Notes: generated by a model from the sequence alone, not told the origin. Shown: positions 1 through 9,723, counted from the first letter of the stretch. The stretch is 64,000 bases of DNA from Burkholderia sp. 8Y (GCF_902506145.1 NZ_LR733519.1:248001-312000), one strand, 5' to 3'. Program-made: numbers and translations.

Positions 1-1
1 G

Positions 2-127
2 GCGTACTTCGAAAGTTATCGCTCGACCGATGCCCGTCTGTCGTACTTCGTCACCTCGCTCGTCCTGCTTGCGGGCGTGGCCCTCTGCGCAGACCGATTC
101 GCCCGATGCAACGTTCAGCCGATGTGA
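2..127 (+). CDS. Capsule export ABC transporter permease, C-terminal fragment (VexB/KpsM-type)
   Basis: This is the last 41 codons of a gene that begins upstream of the window. They end at a TGA at 125-127. The fragment holds one hydrophobic segment (YFVTSLVLLAGVALCA) followed by a short basic tail, as at the end of KpsM/VexB-type inner-membrane permeases. The identity rests mainly on context: the next genes are VexC-, VexD- and VexE-like in the order seen in Vi-antigen export loci. The downstream start codon lies within a few bases of this stop, consistent with translational coupling. The family could be a different ABC-2 permease, since too little is visible to align. Confidence 0.55.
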   Translation, partial: AYFESYRSTDARLSYFVTSLVLLAGVALCADRFARCNVQPM

Positions 128-132
128 CCGAC

Positions 133-852
133 ATGATCCGCCTGCACGCCGTCACTTGTTCATCGACGATCTCCGGCTCGCGCACGCCGCTTCTGTCGAG
201 CGCCGACCTCGACATCGAACAGGGACGCTACGCGCTGCTGTCGCGAACGCCCGAAGCGCACCGCGCGTTGATCGACGTGCTGGCCGGGCTGCGCAGGCCG
301 GACCGCGGCTTTGTGGAGCATCGCGGCCGCGTGTCGTGGCCGCTTGGCCGGCAGGGCTTTATTCGCGGCAAGGCGAACGGCGTGCGCATGATCGAGTTCG
401 TGTGCGCGCTGCATGGTCTCGAGGTCAAGGCGGCTGTCGAACTCGTGGCCGACCTGATCACGAACCCCGATCATCTCGAACTGCCGATGGAACACTGGCC
501 GCTTGCGACGCGCCAGGAAGTGTCGTTCGCGCTCGCGCTCGCGCCCGACTTCGATGTGTATGTGATCGACGGTTCCATGCCGTTCGAAGCCAGCCGCTTC
601 GCACGCCTGTGGCGCGCGCTCTTCGACGAACGTCTCGTCGGGCGCACGCTCATCCTTTCAACTTACCGTCGTCAACACATGGCGGACTATTGCGCCAAGG
701 GTTTGGTCTATGAAGGAAGTCGCCTTCGAATCGACGCCGATATCGACGAATGCATCCGTCGATTCCCTCCACGCCGGTCGAGCAGCGACATTGTCGCAAG
801 CGCCGATGACAACGGATTCGACGCCGGCCCCGGCGGGCCGTTCGATGTCTGA
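133..852 (+). CDS. VexC/KpsT-like capsule ABC protein with all ATPase motifs lost
   Basis: A 239-residue protein that follows KpsT/VexC along its length, for example RGRVSWPLG near residues 65-73 and the FALALAPDFDVYVID block. KpsT-type proteins energise export of lipid-linked capsule polymer through the VexB/KpsM permease. Here the Walker A site (residues about 36-45) reads LSRTPEAHRA with no GxxGxGKS. The signature region reads WPLATRQ. The residue after the Walker B Asp is Gly instead of the catalytic Glu (VYVIDG, to residue 147), and the H-loop His is absent (STYRRQ). The frame is continuous and codon use is normal, so this looks like a maintained pseudo-ATPase and not a broken gene. The start at 133 gives the usual MIRL opening just after the upstream stop; an in-frame ATG at 106 is the alternative. 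It overlaps the next gene. Confidence 0.7.
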   Translation: MIRLHAVTCSSTISGSRTPLLSSADLDIEQGRYALLSRTPEAHRALIDVLAGLRRPDRGFVEHRGRVSWPLGRQGFIRGKANGVRMIEFVCALHGLEVKAAVELVADLITNPDHLELPMEHWPLATRQEVSFALALAPDFDVYVIDGSMPFEASRFARLWRALFDERLVGRTLILSTYRRQHMADYCAKGLVYEGSRLRIDADIDECIRRFPPRRSSSDIVASADDNGFDAGPGGPFDV

Positions 853-2005
853 GCCTGCATCGGTCATCGACGCGCGTCGCCGTGAACGCGAGACGGCCAG
901 GACAGCACGGCGGCGGTCGCGCTGGATCATGCTCGCGCTGGTTCTCGCGCCCGTCGCGTTGAGCGCGGCGTATTCGATGTTCATCGCGAAACCGCGCTAT
1001 TCCGCCGAAGCGCGCTTTTCGGTGCGCGCCAGTTCTAGCGCCGGACCGCTGGCGGGCGGCGCGGCGAGCCTGTTTTCGACCGGGGGAAATCCGGGCGTGG
1101 CCGCCGGTTTCGTGGATGGCTGGGCCGTCAGCGACTTTCTCGCCTCACGCGACTGCATGCGGCAGCTCGAAGAGAGAATAGGCTTGCGCCACCGGCTCAC
1201 GCTGAACAGTCTTGATTTGCCCAATCGCTTGCCGTCGAATGCGTCCGAGGACGATCTATACCGCGCGTACCGTTCGTCCGTGAAAGTGTCGTACAACATC
1301 ATGGAGCAGGTGGACGTCATGCAGGTGAGCGCCTACTCGCCCGCTGACGCGGAATTGATCTCCGAAGCATTGATCGACCTCGCGCAAAACTTCGTACAAC
1401 GAATGGATGAAAAGGGCGTGACCGATGCGCTGAAAGTGAGCCGGCAGGCGGTTGCGCTCGCGCAGAAAGAGGCGCAGTCCGCACGCGCCGCACTGACGAA
1501 GTGGCGAATCGTCAATCAAAACCTCGATCCCGCCGCGAACGCGACGATGCTGCTCAATCTCTCCGCGCAACTGGAGACCGAGCTCAACACGGCACAGATC
1601 AATCTCGACAAGATTCGCGCGCTCGGCAATCCGCAGCATCCAATGCTGGCTCCAGCAGCGGCACAGGTGCAGGCATTGACGGAGCGGCTTGCGCAGACGC
1701 GCGAGCGCATCAACGGCAAAGGGAAGACGCAGGCGAGTCAGCTGGGCGACTACGAGTCGTTGAAAAATGCCGAGGCGTTCGCGGATGCCAATCTCACCGC
1801 GACCCAGCAGAGCTATCAGCAGGCATTCACGGATACGCTCAAGCTTCAGCGATATCTGACCGTCATCACGCGGCCCTTGCCGACGGACCGGCCGACCAGC
1901 CCAAATACGCCGCTGCTGTTGCTGGAGGCGTTCGCCGTGGGCCTCGCGCTCGCGCTTTCCGTGCGCGTGGCCATGTCGATCGGCCGTGAGTTCTTCAATG
2001 GATAA
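710..2005 (+). CDS. Capsule polysaccharide export inner-membrane protein (VexD/KpsE-type, PCP family)
   Basis: A 431-residue protein with the KpsE/VexD plan. A disordered, basic N-terminus is followed by one membrane segment (residues about 70-92) and the family sequence KPRYSAEARFSVR. A long periplasmic coiled-coil-rich region comes next (many Ala/Gln/Glu heptads, residues about 220-390). A second membrane segment lies near the C-terminus (LLLLEAFAVGLALALSV). These proteins bridge the ABC transporter and the outer-membrane export channel in ABC-dependent capsule export. The ATG at 710 has AAGGG upstream but makes a 143-base overlap with the preceding gene. ATG codons at 806 or 845 would shorten the overlap and keep all recognisable domains, so the start is uncertain. 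The end overlaps the next gene by 8 bases. Confidence 0.8.
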   Translation: MKEVAFESTPISTNASVDSLHAGRAATLSQAPMTTDSTPAPAGRSMSEPASVIDARRRERETARTARRRSRWIMLALVLAPVALSAAYSMFIAKPRYSAEARFSVRASSSAGPLAGGAASLFSTGGNPGVAAGFVDGWAVSDFLASRDCMRQLEERIGLRHRLTLNSLDLPNRLPSNASEDDLYRAYRSSVKVSYNIMEQVDVMQVSAYSPADAELISEALIDLAQNFVQRMDEKGVTDALKVSRQAVALAQKEAQSARAALTKWRIVNQNLDPAANATMLLNLSAQLETELNTAQINLDKIRALGNPQHPMLAPAAAQVQALTERLAQTRERINGKGKTQASQLGDYESLKNAEAFADANLTATQQSYQQAFTDTLKLQRYLTVITRPLPTDRPTSPNTPLLLLEAFAVGLALALSVRVAMSIGREFFNG

Positions 2006-4046
2006 GCCGACGCTTGGGCCGCAATGCGACGCGAAAGGCGCGGCGCTGTTCGATGCGTGCAAGTCGCTCGTCAGGAAGGGCGAGTGGAATGCAGCTCTTG
2101 CCGCGTATGCCAGCGCGGTCGAAGCCGGCGCGACGCCCGACGCTGCCGCGCGCGTGTATCGCGCCATCGCGCAGATGCGCTCCGGCTCCGATGCGGCAGC
2201 CGCGATCACGACACTGGATGCGTCCCTTCTACGCGAAGCCGATGCACGGATCGACCTGAAGCGTCTCGTGGTGTCGCCGCTCGTACGGGACGGCGCGCTC
2301 AGCTCCGCCGCCGCTGTCCTGCACGCGCTGGTGGACGCATGGCCACGGTTTGCCGACGAACGGCGTATGCTGGCCAGCGTCCTAGGCCGCTTGCGGCGTT
2401 GGGACGAAGCCGTGACTCATGCCGATGCAGCGGCGCTTATCGAGCCGGACGCGCCGGCTGTGCGCGCCGCGTGCATCCAGTTGCGTCTGCAGGCGGGGCG
2501 CGTTGACGAGGCGGCGGAGTTGGCGCGCGCAACGATCGACATGGCATGCGCGCATTCGGATCACGCGCACGCCTGGCTCACCGCGCTGACGCGCGCGCGG
2601 CAGACGGACCTCGCGGCGCATCTGGCTTCGGGCCTCGATGCAGCGGCCTTGCCCGACGACCGTGCGGCGGCCGCCGTCGTGCAGGCCCTTGCAAACGATA
2701 ACCGTATCGAACACGCGATCAACGCCGGAGAAGCCGCGCTGCGCGCTGGACTCGATGGTGCTGCGCTACGTTCGCAACTCGGGCAGGCGCATCTGGCGAA
2801 CGCCAGTTCCGATGGCGGCCATGCGCGAGCACTTGAACACTTTGCGCGCGGCGTGGCACTGTCGCCGCAAGACATGCGGCTCATGACGCTCTACGGCGAG
2901 ACGCTGTTGCGCGCGGGCCGCCATGAAGACGCCATCGCGCATTTGCAGACGGCGTGCGAGCTTGGTCCTGATCTCGCGCACACGCGCATGCTGCTCGCCC
3001 GCGCATTGCGCTACACCGGCCGCCACGCGGAAGCGGCGGATCACTTGGTGACGCTCGCCTCCCAGCGTCCGGACGATGAAGGCGCTCAGCGTCTGACCAT
3101 CGCGGCGCTATCTCAGGCAGGGCGAAAGGACGAAGCCTCGGAGCTCTATCGCCGGCGTCTTGGCGCACGGCGGGACCGGCTGCCGCGCAGCTTTGCACAG
3201 GCATTGGCACAACTCGACGATCGGATAGAGAAGATAAGCATCCCGAAGGAACGGCTGGATTGGGCCTGGGCATTGCGCGCCCCTGACGACACCATGTCGC
3301 GCGAGCGATGGGAGCGGGCGGCTCGCTGGGGACATCTCGCGGATCATCTGATGCTCGAGTGGCTCGAATGTCGCGATGACGCCATCGAGGAAGCCATGAT
3401 CATCCTCGATGACCTCGACGAAACCGAGCGCCGCTTCGCCCCCTTGCTCGCGAAGGGAAAGGGCGTGGTGGTCGCCACCGCGCATGTGGGTCCGATGTAT
3501 GCCGGACTGATGGTGCTGGAACTGCTGGGCATTCCGTCGCGCTGGGTGGCGAGCATGCCGGGCGTCGCCACGGCGCATTACGCGTCCGCGTTGATCTCCA
3601 CGGCGGACCAGACCGAGGCGCAAGTCGCACGGCAATGTTTCCGCGCGCTTCAGTCGGGCTTTGCGGTGTGTATCGCGGTCGATGGTGCCCCGAACCCGGC
3701 AGCGCCTCGCATTCCTTTCGCGGGTCAGGAGATCACCTACTCGTCGTTCGCGGCGCGCGCCGCGCATCGGCTCGGCTCGCCTTCGGTCTTTTACGCGCCG
3801 CGATGGCGAGACGGCAAGATCGTGCAGACGCTGGAAGTGCTGCCCGCCGTCGAGCCCGGTGAAGATGTCGAGGCTTACGCGCTTCGATGGCAAGAGGCTT
3901 ATCTCGGCCATGTGCGCGCGTATCTGGCCGGCGCGCCGGAAGACTTGCGCCTGAGCGGCGGACTGTGGCGCCATGTGCGTCCGGTCGATCGCTCCGCGCA
4001 TGCAACGCGCGACGCGCGTGACCAAGACCTTCCATGTATCAATTGA
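1998..4046 (+). CDS. VexE-like protein: TPR array plus lysophospholipid-acyltransferase-like domain
   Basis: A 682-residue protein in two parts. Residues about 1-400 are Ala-rich TPR-like helical repeats. Residues about 420-660 resemble the LpxL/HtrB acyltransferase fold: [16 protein letters not shown] with His496, then AVDGAPNP around Asp562 and [11 protein letters not shown]. Salmonella VexE is a similar-length HtrB-related protein in the Vi locus, implicated in adding the lipid terminus to Vi polymer (established knowledge), so gene order supports the same job here. The usual HX4D/E catalytic pair is not visible, because the fifth residue after His is Tyr; activity is therefore uncertain. 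The ATG at 1998 overlaps the vexD-like stop by 8 bases; a GTG at 1986 is an alternative start. Confidence 0.75.
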   Translation: MDKPTLGPQCDAKGAALFDACKSLVRKGEWNAALAAYASAVEAGATPDAAARVYRAIAQMRSGSDAAAAITTLDASLLREADARIDLKRLVVSPLVRDGALSSAAAVLHALVDAWPRFADERRMLASVLGRLRRWDEAVTHADAAALIEPDAPAVRAACIQLRLQAGRVDEAAELARATIDMACAHSDHAHAWLTALTRARQTDLAAHLASGLDAAALPDDRAAAAVVQALANDNRIEHAINAGEAALRAGLDGAALRSQLGQAHLANASSDGGHARALEHFARGVALSPQDMRLMTLYGETLLRAGRHEDAIAHLQTACELGPDLAHTRMLLARALRYTGRHAEAADHLVTLASQRPDDEGAQRLTIAALSQAGRKDEASELYRRRLGARRDRLPRSFAQALAQLDDRIEKISIPKERLDWAWALRAPDDTMSRERWERAARWGHLADHLMLEWLECRDDAIEEAMIILDDLDETERRFAPLLAKGKGVVVATAHVGPMYAGLMVLELLGIPSRWVASMPGVATAHYASALISTADQTEAQVARQCFRALQSGFAVCIAVDGAPNPAAPRIPFAGQEITYSSFAARAAHRLGSPSVFYAPRWRDGKIVQTLEVLPAVEPGEDVEAYALRWQEAYLGHVRAYLAGAPEDLRLSGGLWRHVRPVDRSAHATRDARDQDLPCIN

Positions 4047-5152
4047 ACAGAACTCCTATGCATATCGAAACATCGTCTAATGAGATCAACCTGCCTGCTT
4101 GGCTGCTGCACGAAACGCAGCGCGACCTGCGCGACGCGCTGACGGCAAACCGCTTTCAATGGCTCGTGACGGGCGCCGCGGGCTTCATTGGGTCGAACCT
4201 GATCGAAACGCTGCTGATGCTGGGACAGGACGTGCGCGGCCTGGATAACTTCGCGACCGGCCATCAGCGCAATCTGGACGAGATCCGGTCCCGCGTGGGC
4301 GAGGCTCGCTGGAGCCGCTTCGACTTCCACGAGGCGGATATCCGCGACGTGGCTGCCTGCGACGCGGCAGTGGCCGGCATGGACTTCGTTCTGCATCAGG
4401 CCGCGCTCGGATCGGTGCCGCGCTCGGTGAAAGATCCGCTTGCATCGCACGATGTAAACGCGACAGGCTTCCTAAACATGCTGGATGCGTCGCGGCGGGC
4501 AGGCGTACGCCGTTTCGTGTACGCGGCGTCCAGTTCCACTTACGGCGACGAACCGAACCTGCCCAAGCGCGAAGAGCGCATAGGTAATCCACTGTCGCCG
4601 TATGCGGTCACCAAGCTCCTGAACGAAATCTATGCCGGCGTGTACGCGCGCACTTATGGATTCGCGTCTATCGGACTGCGGTATTTCAACGTGTTCGGGC
4701 CGCGTCAGGACCCGGACGGCGCTTACGCGGCCGTCATTCCGAAGTGGATTGCGGCGATGCTGTCAGGCGACGAAGTGCAGATCAACGGTGACGGCGAAAC
4801 GAGCCGCGACTTCTGCTATGTCGGCAATGTCGTTCAGGCGAATCTGCGCGCGGCGCTTCAAGCGGATCTGGCTTCGAGCGAGGTTTATAACGTCGCGGTG
4901 GGCGGACGCACGACGCTCAACGACCTGTTCAGTGTAATCCGCGAAGGTCTCGCGGGACTGGGGCATACGTATCACAAGGAACCGGCATTCCGCGATTTTC
5001 GCGCGGGCGACGTGCGCCATTCGCAAGCGGACGTATCGAAGGCACAGCGCGAGCTTGCCTATGCGCCGCTCGTCGATCTGCGTGGCGGAATGAAGGACGC
5101 GCTGCCTTGGTACGTAGATTTTCTGATGAACGCGCGCCCCGCGCGTTCATGA
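4034..5152 (+). CDS. tviC: UDP-N-acetylhexosamine C4-epimerase (WbpP/TviC/VipB type, extended SDR)
   Basis: A 372-residue extended short-chain dehydrogenase. The NAD-binding motif is G47-AA-G50-FI-G53, the Ser is in AASSSTYGD, and the catalytic pair is Y190-A-V-T-K194. The stretches [30 protein letters not shown] and [12 protein letters not shown] are characteristic of WbpP and TviC, which interconvert UDP-GlcNAc/GalNAc or their uronic acids. In Salmonella, TviC makes UDP-GalNAcA, the precursor of Vi antigen. With the VexB-E-like genes immediately upstream, a GalNAcA-containing capsule is the natural inference. The N-terminus is about 30 residues longer than usual; a second ATG at 4058 would shorten it. 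The start overlaps the vexE-like end by 13 bases and the end overlaps the next gene as ATGA. Confidence 0.9.
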   Translation: MYQLNRTPMHIETSSNEINLPAWLLHETQRDLRDALTANRFQWLVTGAAGFIGSNLIETLLMLGQDVRGLDNFATGHQRNLDEIRSRVGEARWSRFDFHEADIRDVAACDAAVAGMDFVLHQAALGSVPRSVKDPLASHDVNATGFLNMLDASRRAGVRRFVYAASSSTYGDEPNLPKREERIGNPLSPYAVTKLLNEIYAGVYARTYGFASIGLRYFNVFGPRQDPDGAYAAVIPKWIAAMLSGDEVQINGDGETSRDFCYVGNVVQANLRAALQADLASSEVYNVAVGGRTTLNDLFSVIREGLAGLGHTYHKEPAFRDFRAGDVRHSQADVSKAQRELAYAPLVDLRGGMKDALPWYVDFLMNARPARS

Positions 5153-6366
5153 AGACGATGTGCTGCAACACAAGGCGCGTTCTTGTGGCGCTATCAGCTT
5201 GCGTCGTGCAGGCGATCGCCGGTTTGTCGATGACGGCATTCGCCGCACCGCCCCACGCCTGCGAGATGGCGAACACCGATTGCGCGATGGTGCCGGAACT
5301 TCTGAAGCACCGAGAGGGCTATGGCCGCTCCGCGACCGGCGGACTGCACGGCAAGGTCGTGTACGTGTCGTCGGCGGTGGACGCCGGGCCTGGGTCGCTG
5401 CGCGACGCGCTCGCGCACGCCCGTGGGCCCACGTGGATTCGCTTCGCGTCGGACCTCACGATTCCGCTCGCGTCGATGCTTCGGGTGCCGTCGAACGTGA
5501 CGATAGACGGGCGCGGACACAACGTCCGCTTGCTGGACTACGGCTTCGGCATCTACGGCAGCTCGAACGTGATCGTGTCGCATATCACGATAGACGGACG
5601 GCTGCGCACGTTCGCGCAGGCCATCGACATCGCCAACGGTTCGCGCGATGTCTGGATCGATCATCTGGACCTCTCGCGGTTCGCGGCGCGGCTCGTGAAC
5701 GTGAAGAACGGCTCGACCGATGTGACGATCTCGTGGGTGAAGTTTCACGATGACGACAAGGTCATGCTCGTCAACAACATCACGTCGGACAATCTGTTCG
5801 CCAACTACGCGCGCGATTCGATCGCGCGCGTGACCATTCACCACAGCTACTTCGTCGACACCATGCAGCGCAACCCGCGCGCGCAGTTCGGGATGGTTCA
5901 CCTCTATGACAATCTCATCGAGAACTGGGACTTCTACGGCATGAGTTTCAGTCTCGAGGCGAAGGCGCTTGTCGAAGGCAATATCTTTTCGAACTCCGCG
6001 CATCGGGCTTGCACGGAGCCGGCGTACTTCCCGACCGTCGAGGGCGTCGACGCCAACTATTGCCGCTATATTCCGCAAGCACCGGCGCGCAGCGCGCTCG
6101 TGAACGGCGAATCGGACCGCGCACATTACGAGCGCACGAAGTCGCTATACGGCTACACGCACGGCTATCAGGCGTTTCTCTCGGTACGCGACAACCTGTA
6201 TCTGGGCGACGCACAAGCCGTGCTGCAAGACGCGCAGCCCGACAAGGTACCGAAGCCGCCTTACTGCTATTCATACGAAGCGCCCTCCGCCGAACTGGCC
6301 GAGCGCATCCGCCACCATGCGGGCAATACGCGCGACGATGACGCGGCCGGGCGCTGCGGCCAGTAA
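5149..6366 (+). CDS. Exported pectate-lyase-like polysaccharide lyase (VexL-type capsule depolymerase)
   Basis: A 405-residue protein with an N-terminal signal peptide (basic [10 protein letters not shown], hydrophobic core, A-F-A-A cleavage region). It has a parallel beta-helix polysaccharide lyase family 1 body. Family marks are [11 protein letters not shown] and [17 protein letters not shown], where R241 and R244 occupy the catalytic-arginine region of PL1 enzymes (RxPRxRxGxxHVYNN). The start at 5149 forms an ATGA overlap with the epimerase stop, so it is co-transcribed with the capsule genes. Vi-like loci of some beta-proteobacteria carry a periplasmic lyase, VexL, that degrades Vi polymer (established, from Achromobacter). 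Placement and fold make this the likely equivalent, acting in the periplasm on the cell's own or mis-exported capsule. Pectate as substrate cannot be excluded. Confidence 0.75.
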   Translation: MKTMCCNTRRVLVALSACVVQAIAGLSMTAFAAPPHACEMANTDCAMVPELLKHREGYGRSATGGLHGKVVYVSSAVDAGPGSLRDALAHARGPTWIRFASDLTIPLASMLRVPSNVTIDGRGHNVRLLDYGFGIYGSSNVIVSHITIDGRLRTFAQAIDIANGSRDVWIDHLDLSRFAARLVNVKNGSTDVTISWVKFHDDDKVMLVNNITSDNLFANYARDSIARVTIHHSYFVDTMQRNPRAQFGMVHLYDNLIENWDFYGMSFSLEAKALVEGNIFSNSAHRACTEPAYFPTVEGVDANYCRYIPQAPARSALVNGESDRAHYERTKSLYGYTHGYQAFLSVRDNLYLGDAQAVLQDAQPDKVPKPPYCYSYEAPSAELAERIRHHAGNTRDDDAAGRCGQ

Positions 6367-6393
6367 GACCGCCGCGCACGCCGCCATGCGCCA

Positions 6394-7950
6394 TCAAGCA
6401 AGCACCCGTATCCCTTCCTCATCCAGCCTGAACGTCTCCACCGCCGTGCGCAGCGCCGCCGCCTGATCCTCCAGCGATTGCGCGGCCGCGGCCGCTTCCT
6501 CGACGAGTGCCGCGTTCTGCTGCGTCACTTCATCCATCTGCGTGACGGCGCGCGCGACCTGGTCGATGCCGCTGCTTTGCTCTTCCGATGCAGCCGCAAT
6601 CTCGCCCATGATGTCGGTCACCCGCTGCACCGCGCCGCTGATCTCGGTCATCGTGCGGCCGGCCTCGTCGACGAGCGCGCTGCCCGACTGCACGCGCTCC
6701 ACCGACGTGTCGATCAATTCCTTGATCTCCTTCGCCGCCGCTGACGAACGTTGCGCGAGCGAGCGCACTTCCCCGGCGACGACTGCGAAGCCGCGACCTT
6801 CTTCGCCTGCACGCGCCGCTTCCACTGCCGCGTTCAGCGCGAGAATGTTGGTCTGAAACGCGATGCCTTCGATGATCGTGATGATGTCGGCGATCTTCGC
6901 GGAGCTATGATTGATCTCGCCCATCGTCGTGACGACCTGCGAGACGACATGGCTGCCCTTGCTCGCAATCTCCGACGCGTTGGCTGCCAGCATGCTCGCC
7001 TGACGCGCGTTGTCGGCATTCTGTTTGACGGTGCCCGTGAGCTCATCCATGCTCGATGCCGTTTCCTGCAACGCCGAAGCCTGCTGTTCCGTGCGCGACG
7101 ACAAGTCGATATTGCCCGCTGCGATCTCTTTGGTCGCCGACGCGATCGACTCGCTGCCCGAGCGCACCGAGCGCACCGTTTCGATGAGGCTCGCCTGCAT
7201 CGTCGAGAGGCCGCGCAGCAACTGGCCCATTTCATCGTTGGAGCTCACGGTCACTTCGCGGCGCAGATCGCCCGATGCAATCGCGCTGAACTGCGTGAGC
7301 GCGGCATCCAGCGGGCGCGCGATCCGGCGGCGCAGCGAGGCCCATGAATAGATGGCGGCGGCCACGCCCGCGAGAATCGCCGCGATGCTCAACAGGCGGA
7401 ACGTTTCGAACTGCGCCTGTCCCGCGTCGTAGGCGCGTTGCGCCGATTCGAACTGCAGCTTGCGCAGCGCGACGCCGGTCTTCGCGAATTCGTTGAATGC
7501 GGCCTGCATCACGCTCGCATCGGCGGTGATTTTTTCCTGATCTTTCGCGCGCACATCGGCATAGCCTTCGTCGATGAGCTTTTGCATCGCGACGCGCTGC
7601 TGATTGAACTTCTCGCCGAGCGCCTTTTCTTCGGGATCCTGCGGCAGCGATGCATATTTCGCCCACGCATCGTCGGATGTCTTGCGCATGAGCGCGCCGC
7701 GCCCGATGGCGTCTTCAGCCGCGCTCGTGCCCACGTTCAGCGCCGCGCGGTCGAAGCTCAGACGTTCGCGCGCCATGAACATCTCGGCGTTGCCAACCGA
7801 AACGGCGCTGGGCATTTCATTCGTGAACAGGTCGTGGGTCACGACATTGGCGCGCGTCATGCCGATAAGCCCCAGCACGCCGATCCCGATCAGAAGCGCG
7901 CTCAGCAGCATCATCGCCAACGCGAGCCGCCCTTTGATAGTCGAAAACAT
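6394..7950 (-). CDS. Methyl-accepting chemotaxis protein
   Basis: A 518-residue chemoreceptor of the Tar type. It has an N-terminal membrane segment (LALAMMLLSALLIGIGVLGLI) and a four-helix periplasmic ligand domain (residues about 30-190). A second membrane segment, a HAMP region ending near residue 260 and a long cytoplasmic coiled coil follow. The signalling hairpin tip is present as IIEGIAFQTNILALNAAVEAARAGE-type sequence. The start at 7950 is preceded by GGGGAAG; an upstream ATG at 7980 would add 10 non-conserved residues. There is no NWETF-type CheR-binding pentapeptide at the C-terminus. It is monocistronic and its ligand cannot be told from sequence. Confidence 0.93.
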   Translation of the reverse strand: MFSTIKGRLALAMMLLSALLIGIGVLGLIGMTRANVVTHDLFTNEMPSAVSVGNAEMFMARERLSFDRAALNVGTSAAEDAIGRGALMRKTSDDAWAKYASLPQDPEEKALGEKFNQQRVAMQKLIDEGYADVRAKDQEKITADASVMQAAFNEFAKTGVALRKLQFESAQRAYDAGQAQFETFRLLSIAAILAGVAAAIYSWASLRRRIARPLDAALTQFSAIASGDLRREVTVSSNDEMGQLLRGLSTMQASLIETVRSVRSGSESIASATKEIAAGNIDLSSRTEQQASALQETASSMDELTGTVKQNADNARQASMLAANASEIASKGSHVVSQVVTTMGEINHSSAKIADIITIIEGIAFQTNILALNAAVEAARAGEEGRGFAVVAGEVRSLAQRSSAAAKEIKELIDTSVERVQSGSALVDEAGRTMTEISGAVQRVTDIMGEIAAASEEQSSGIDQVARAVTQMDEVTQQNAALVEEAAAAAQSLEDQAAALRTAVETFRLDEEGIRVLA

Positions 7951-8124
7951 GTCTTCCCCGAAATGGCTGCATCGCGTCATTCGCGCGGCGGCTGCGATGC
8001 TGCGCCTGCTGCGCGGCCGAGGGAATCCGTCGACCCTTGTATATCGACACCGGCGAGCCGCGCTTGAGATACGGGAAAACGTGGATACGAAAAGCGAACG
8101 AACGATCGCTTCGACGCGACCGCG

Positions 8125-8853
8125 TTACGTGACCGCGTGAAGCATCCACGCGATGCCGGATGCAATCATGAGCGCACCGATGCCTTGCGCTATGCGTTCT
8201 CCGCGCGGCAGCAGCCTTTCGGCGGCAATGGCGAGCATGACCGTCGCGATGGCGCTCGCGTCCATCATGCCGACAACGCATAAAGTCACGGTCAGGCCCG
8301 CGCAAGACGCAATGCACTGCATGCCGTGCTGCAAGCCATGACGGTACGCATCGCGCATGGTCACGCGATGGGCAATCAGCGACCGGCAATGGGCGAGACG
8401 CCGTGCCTTCCATCGGCTCGCTTGCACGATGCCGGCAAGCACGATGACCGCACCGCTGGCAACGGGCTTCGCCATGGCAAGCGTGCTCCACCGTCCGCCG
8501 AGCGGATATAGTGCGATGCCGGCGATCGACCATGCCGTGACGTAACCGGCCGTCATTAACGCGAGAGGCGCCGCGCCCGACGCGCGGCATCGCCATAACG
8601 TCTGCGCAAACGACGGCAGCATCATCGCGGTCATCATGACGGTCCACATCGCGACGAACGCCGCCGCCGCGCCGAGCGCCGTCTGACCGCAAGGACGCGA
8701 CGAGTCCATCGACGGCATCCACGCATGGCACGCGACGATGATCGCGCCGCTCAGCGCGAACGCGACGACGCGCAGCATCACGAGCCCGCGCCGTTCGTCG
8801 TCCTTAATAACGATGCCGCCGTCCACGGCCCGCTCAATCGGCGTACTCGTCAT
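8125..8853 (-). CDS. DUF2182 multi-pass membrane protein
   Basis: A 242-residue, largely hydrophobic protein of the DUF2182 family (predicted metal-binding integral membrane protein). About six membrane spans can be seen. The Met-rich segment MWTVMMTAMMLPSF and the conserved HGLQHGMQCIASCAG stretch, rich in His, Met and Cys, are typical of the family and would suit metal coordination. The start at 8853 overlaps the end of the upstream DUF899 gene by 20 bases, suggesting one transcript. A longer open frame reaches 8970 but lies inside the DUF899 gene. The biological role is unknown. Confidence 0.75.
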   Translation of the reverse strand: MTSTPIERAVDGGIVIKDDERRGLVMLRVVAFALSGAIIVACHAWMPSMDSSRPCGQTALGAAAAFVAMWTVMMTAMMLPSFAQTLWRCRASGAAPLALMTAGYVTAWSIAGIALYPLGGRWSTLAMAKPVASGAVIVLAGIVQASRWKARRLAHCRSLIAHRVTMRDAYRHGLQHGMQCIASCAGLTVTLCVVGMMDASAIATVMLAIAAERLLPRGERIAQGIGALMIASGIAWMLHAVT

Positions 8854-9595
8854 GGCGCTTCCACCAATTGCCGCTTTCGTTGCGGCCTTTGGGCGCGCGG
8901 TCGAGCCATTGATACATGCCCCATAGCGCGTCCAGCCCGCGCGCATAGGCCGAATACGTGTGATAGACAACGCCGTCTTCCATCGCGAACGCGCTCATGC
9001 CGGGGCGGTCGCGCGTGAACGTCGGCGCGTCGGTGCCGCAATCGGCAGCGAAAGCCTTCACCGGTTCGGGCGCGTCCTGCATTTCCATCGCGTGGCCGCC
9101 GCGCGCGAAGTTATATTCGAAATCGCCCGCGCGCTGCTGCGCTTCCGTGAACGACACGTTGAAGTCGTAGTTGAAGTCGCCGTTTTGCGCGGACGCCCAC
9201 GGAAAGCGCCATCCCATGCGCTTTTTATAGGCGTTCAATTTGTCGATGGATGCGCGCGAGGCCGCCCACAACGCGACATCATGATGCGCGAGATGAATCG
9301 CGAAGCCATCGAAGCCATCCGCAATCGACGAACACGACGGGCAGCCCGCGCTCCAGTCCGGCCCGAACATGAAGTGATAGACGAGCAGTTGCGAGCGGCC
9401 GCCGAACAGGTCCGCGAGCGTCGCGACACCGGCCTCCGTATCGAACCGATATGTTTTGTCGATGCGAACCCACGGCAATGCCTGACGTTGCCGCGCGAGT
9501 TCATCGCTTCGGCGCGTGAGCTCCTTCTCGGCTTTCAACAAATCGAGCCGCGCGGCGAGCCAGTCGTCGCGGTTTGCAGTCGTGTGAGTCGTCAT
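8834..9595 (-). CDS. DUF899 thioredoxin-like protein
   Basis: A 253-residue protein of the DUF899 (AhpC/TSA-related, thioredoxin-like) family. Markers are WVRIDKTYRFDTE, the LVYHFMFGPDWSAGCPSC stretch containing a C-x-x-C motif, and the C-terminal VYHTYSAYARGLDALWGMYQWLDRAP typical of these proteins. Start 9595 is chosen for a GGAGG ribosome site 8 bases upstream; an in-frame ATG at 9664 adds a non-conserved tail. The gene is followed by, and overlaps, the DUF2182 membrane protein and is divergent from the HTH gene at 9724, which may regulate it (inference). The function is not established; a redox role is suggested by the fold. Confidence 0.85.
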   Translation of the reverse strand: MTTHTTANRDDWLAARLDLLKAEKELTRRSDELARQRQALPWVRIDKTYRFDTEAGVATLADLFGGRSQLLVYHFMFGPDWSAGCPSCSSIADGFDGFAIHLAHHDVALWAASRASIDKLNAYKKRMGWRFPWASAQNGDFNYDFNVSFTEAQQRAGDFEYNFARGGHAMEMQDAPEPVKAFAADCGTDAPTFTRDRPGMSAFAMEDGVVYHTYSAYARGLDALWGMYQWLDRAPKGRNESGNWWKRHDEYAD

Positions 9596-9723
9596 GTCGG
9601 TTGCCTCCGTGATGCCGCGCGGCGTGCGCAGCGGTTGGAATGCTTCGCGGACATCGCAAAACATGGTGTTAGATTAGTGCCGGGCATCGGATGCGGGGGA
9701 GTGACAAGCGTGTCGGGATTCGC

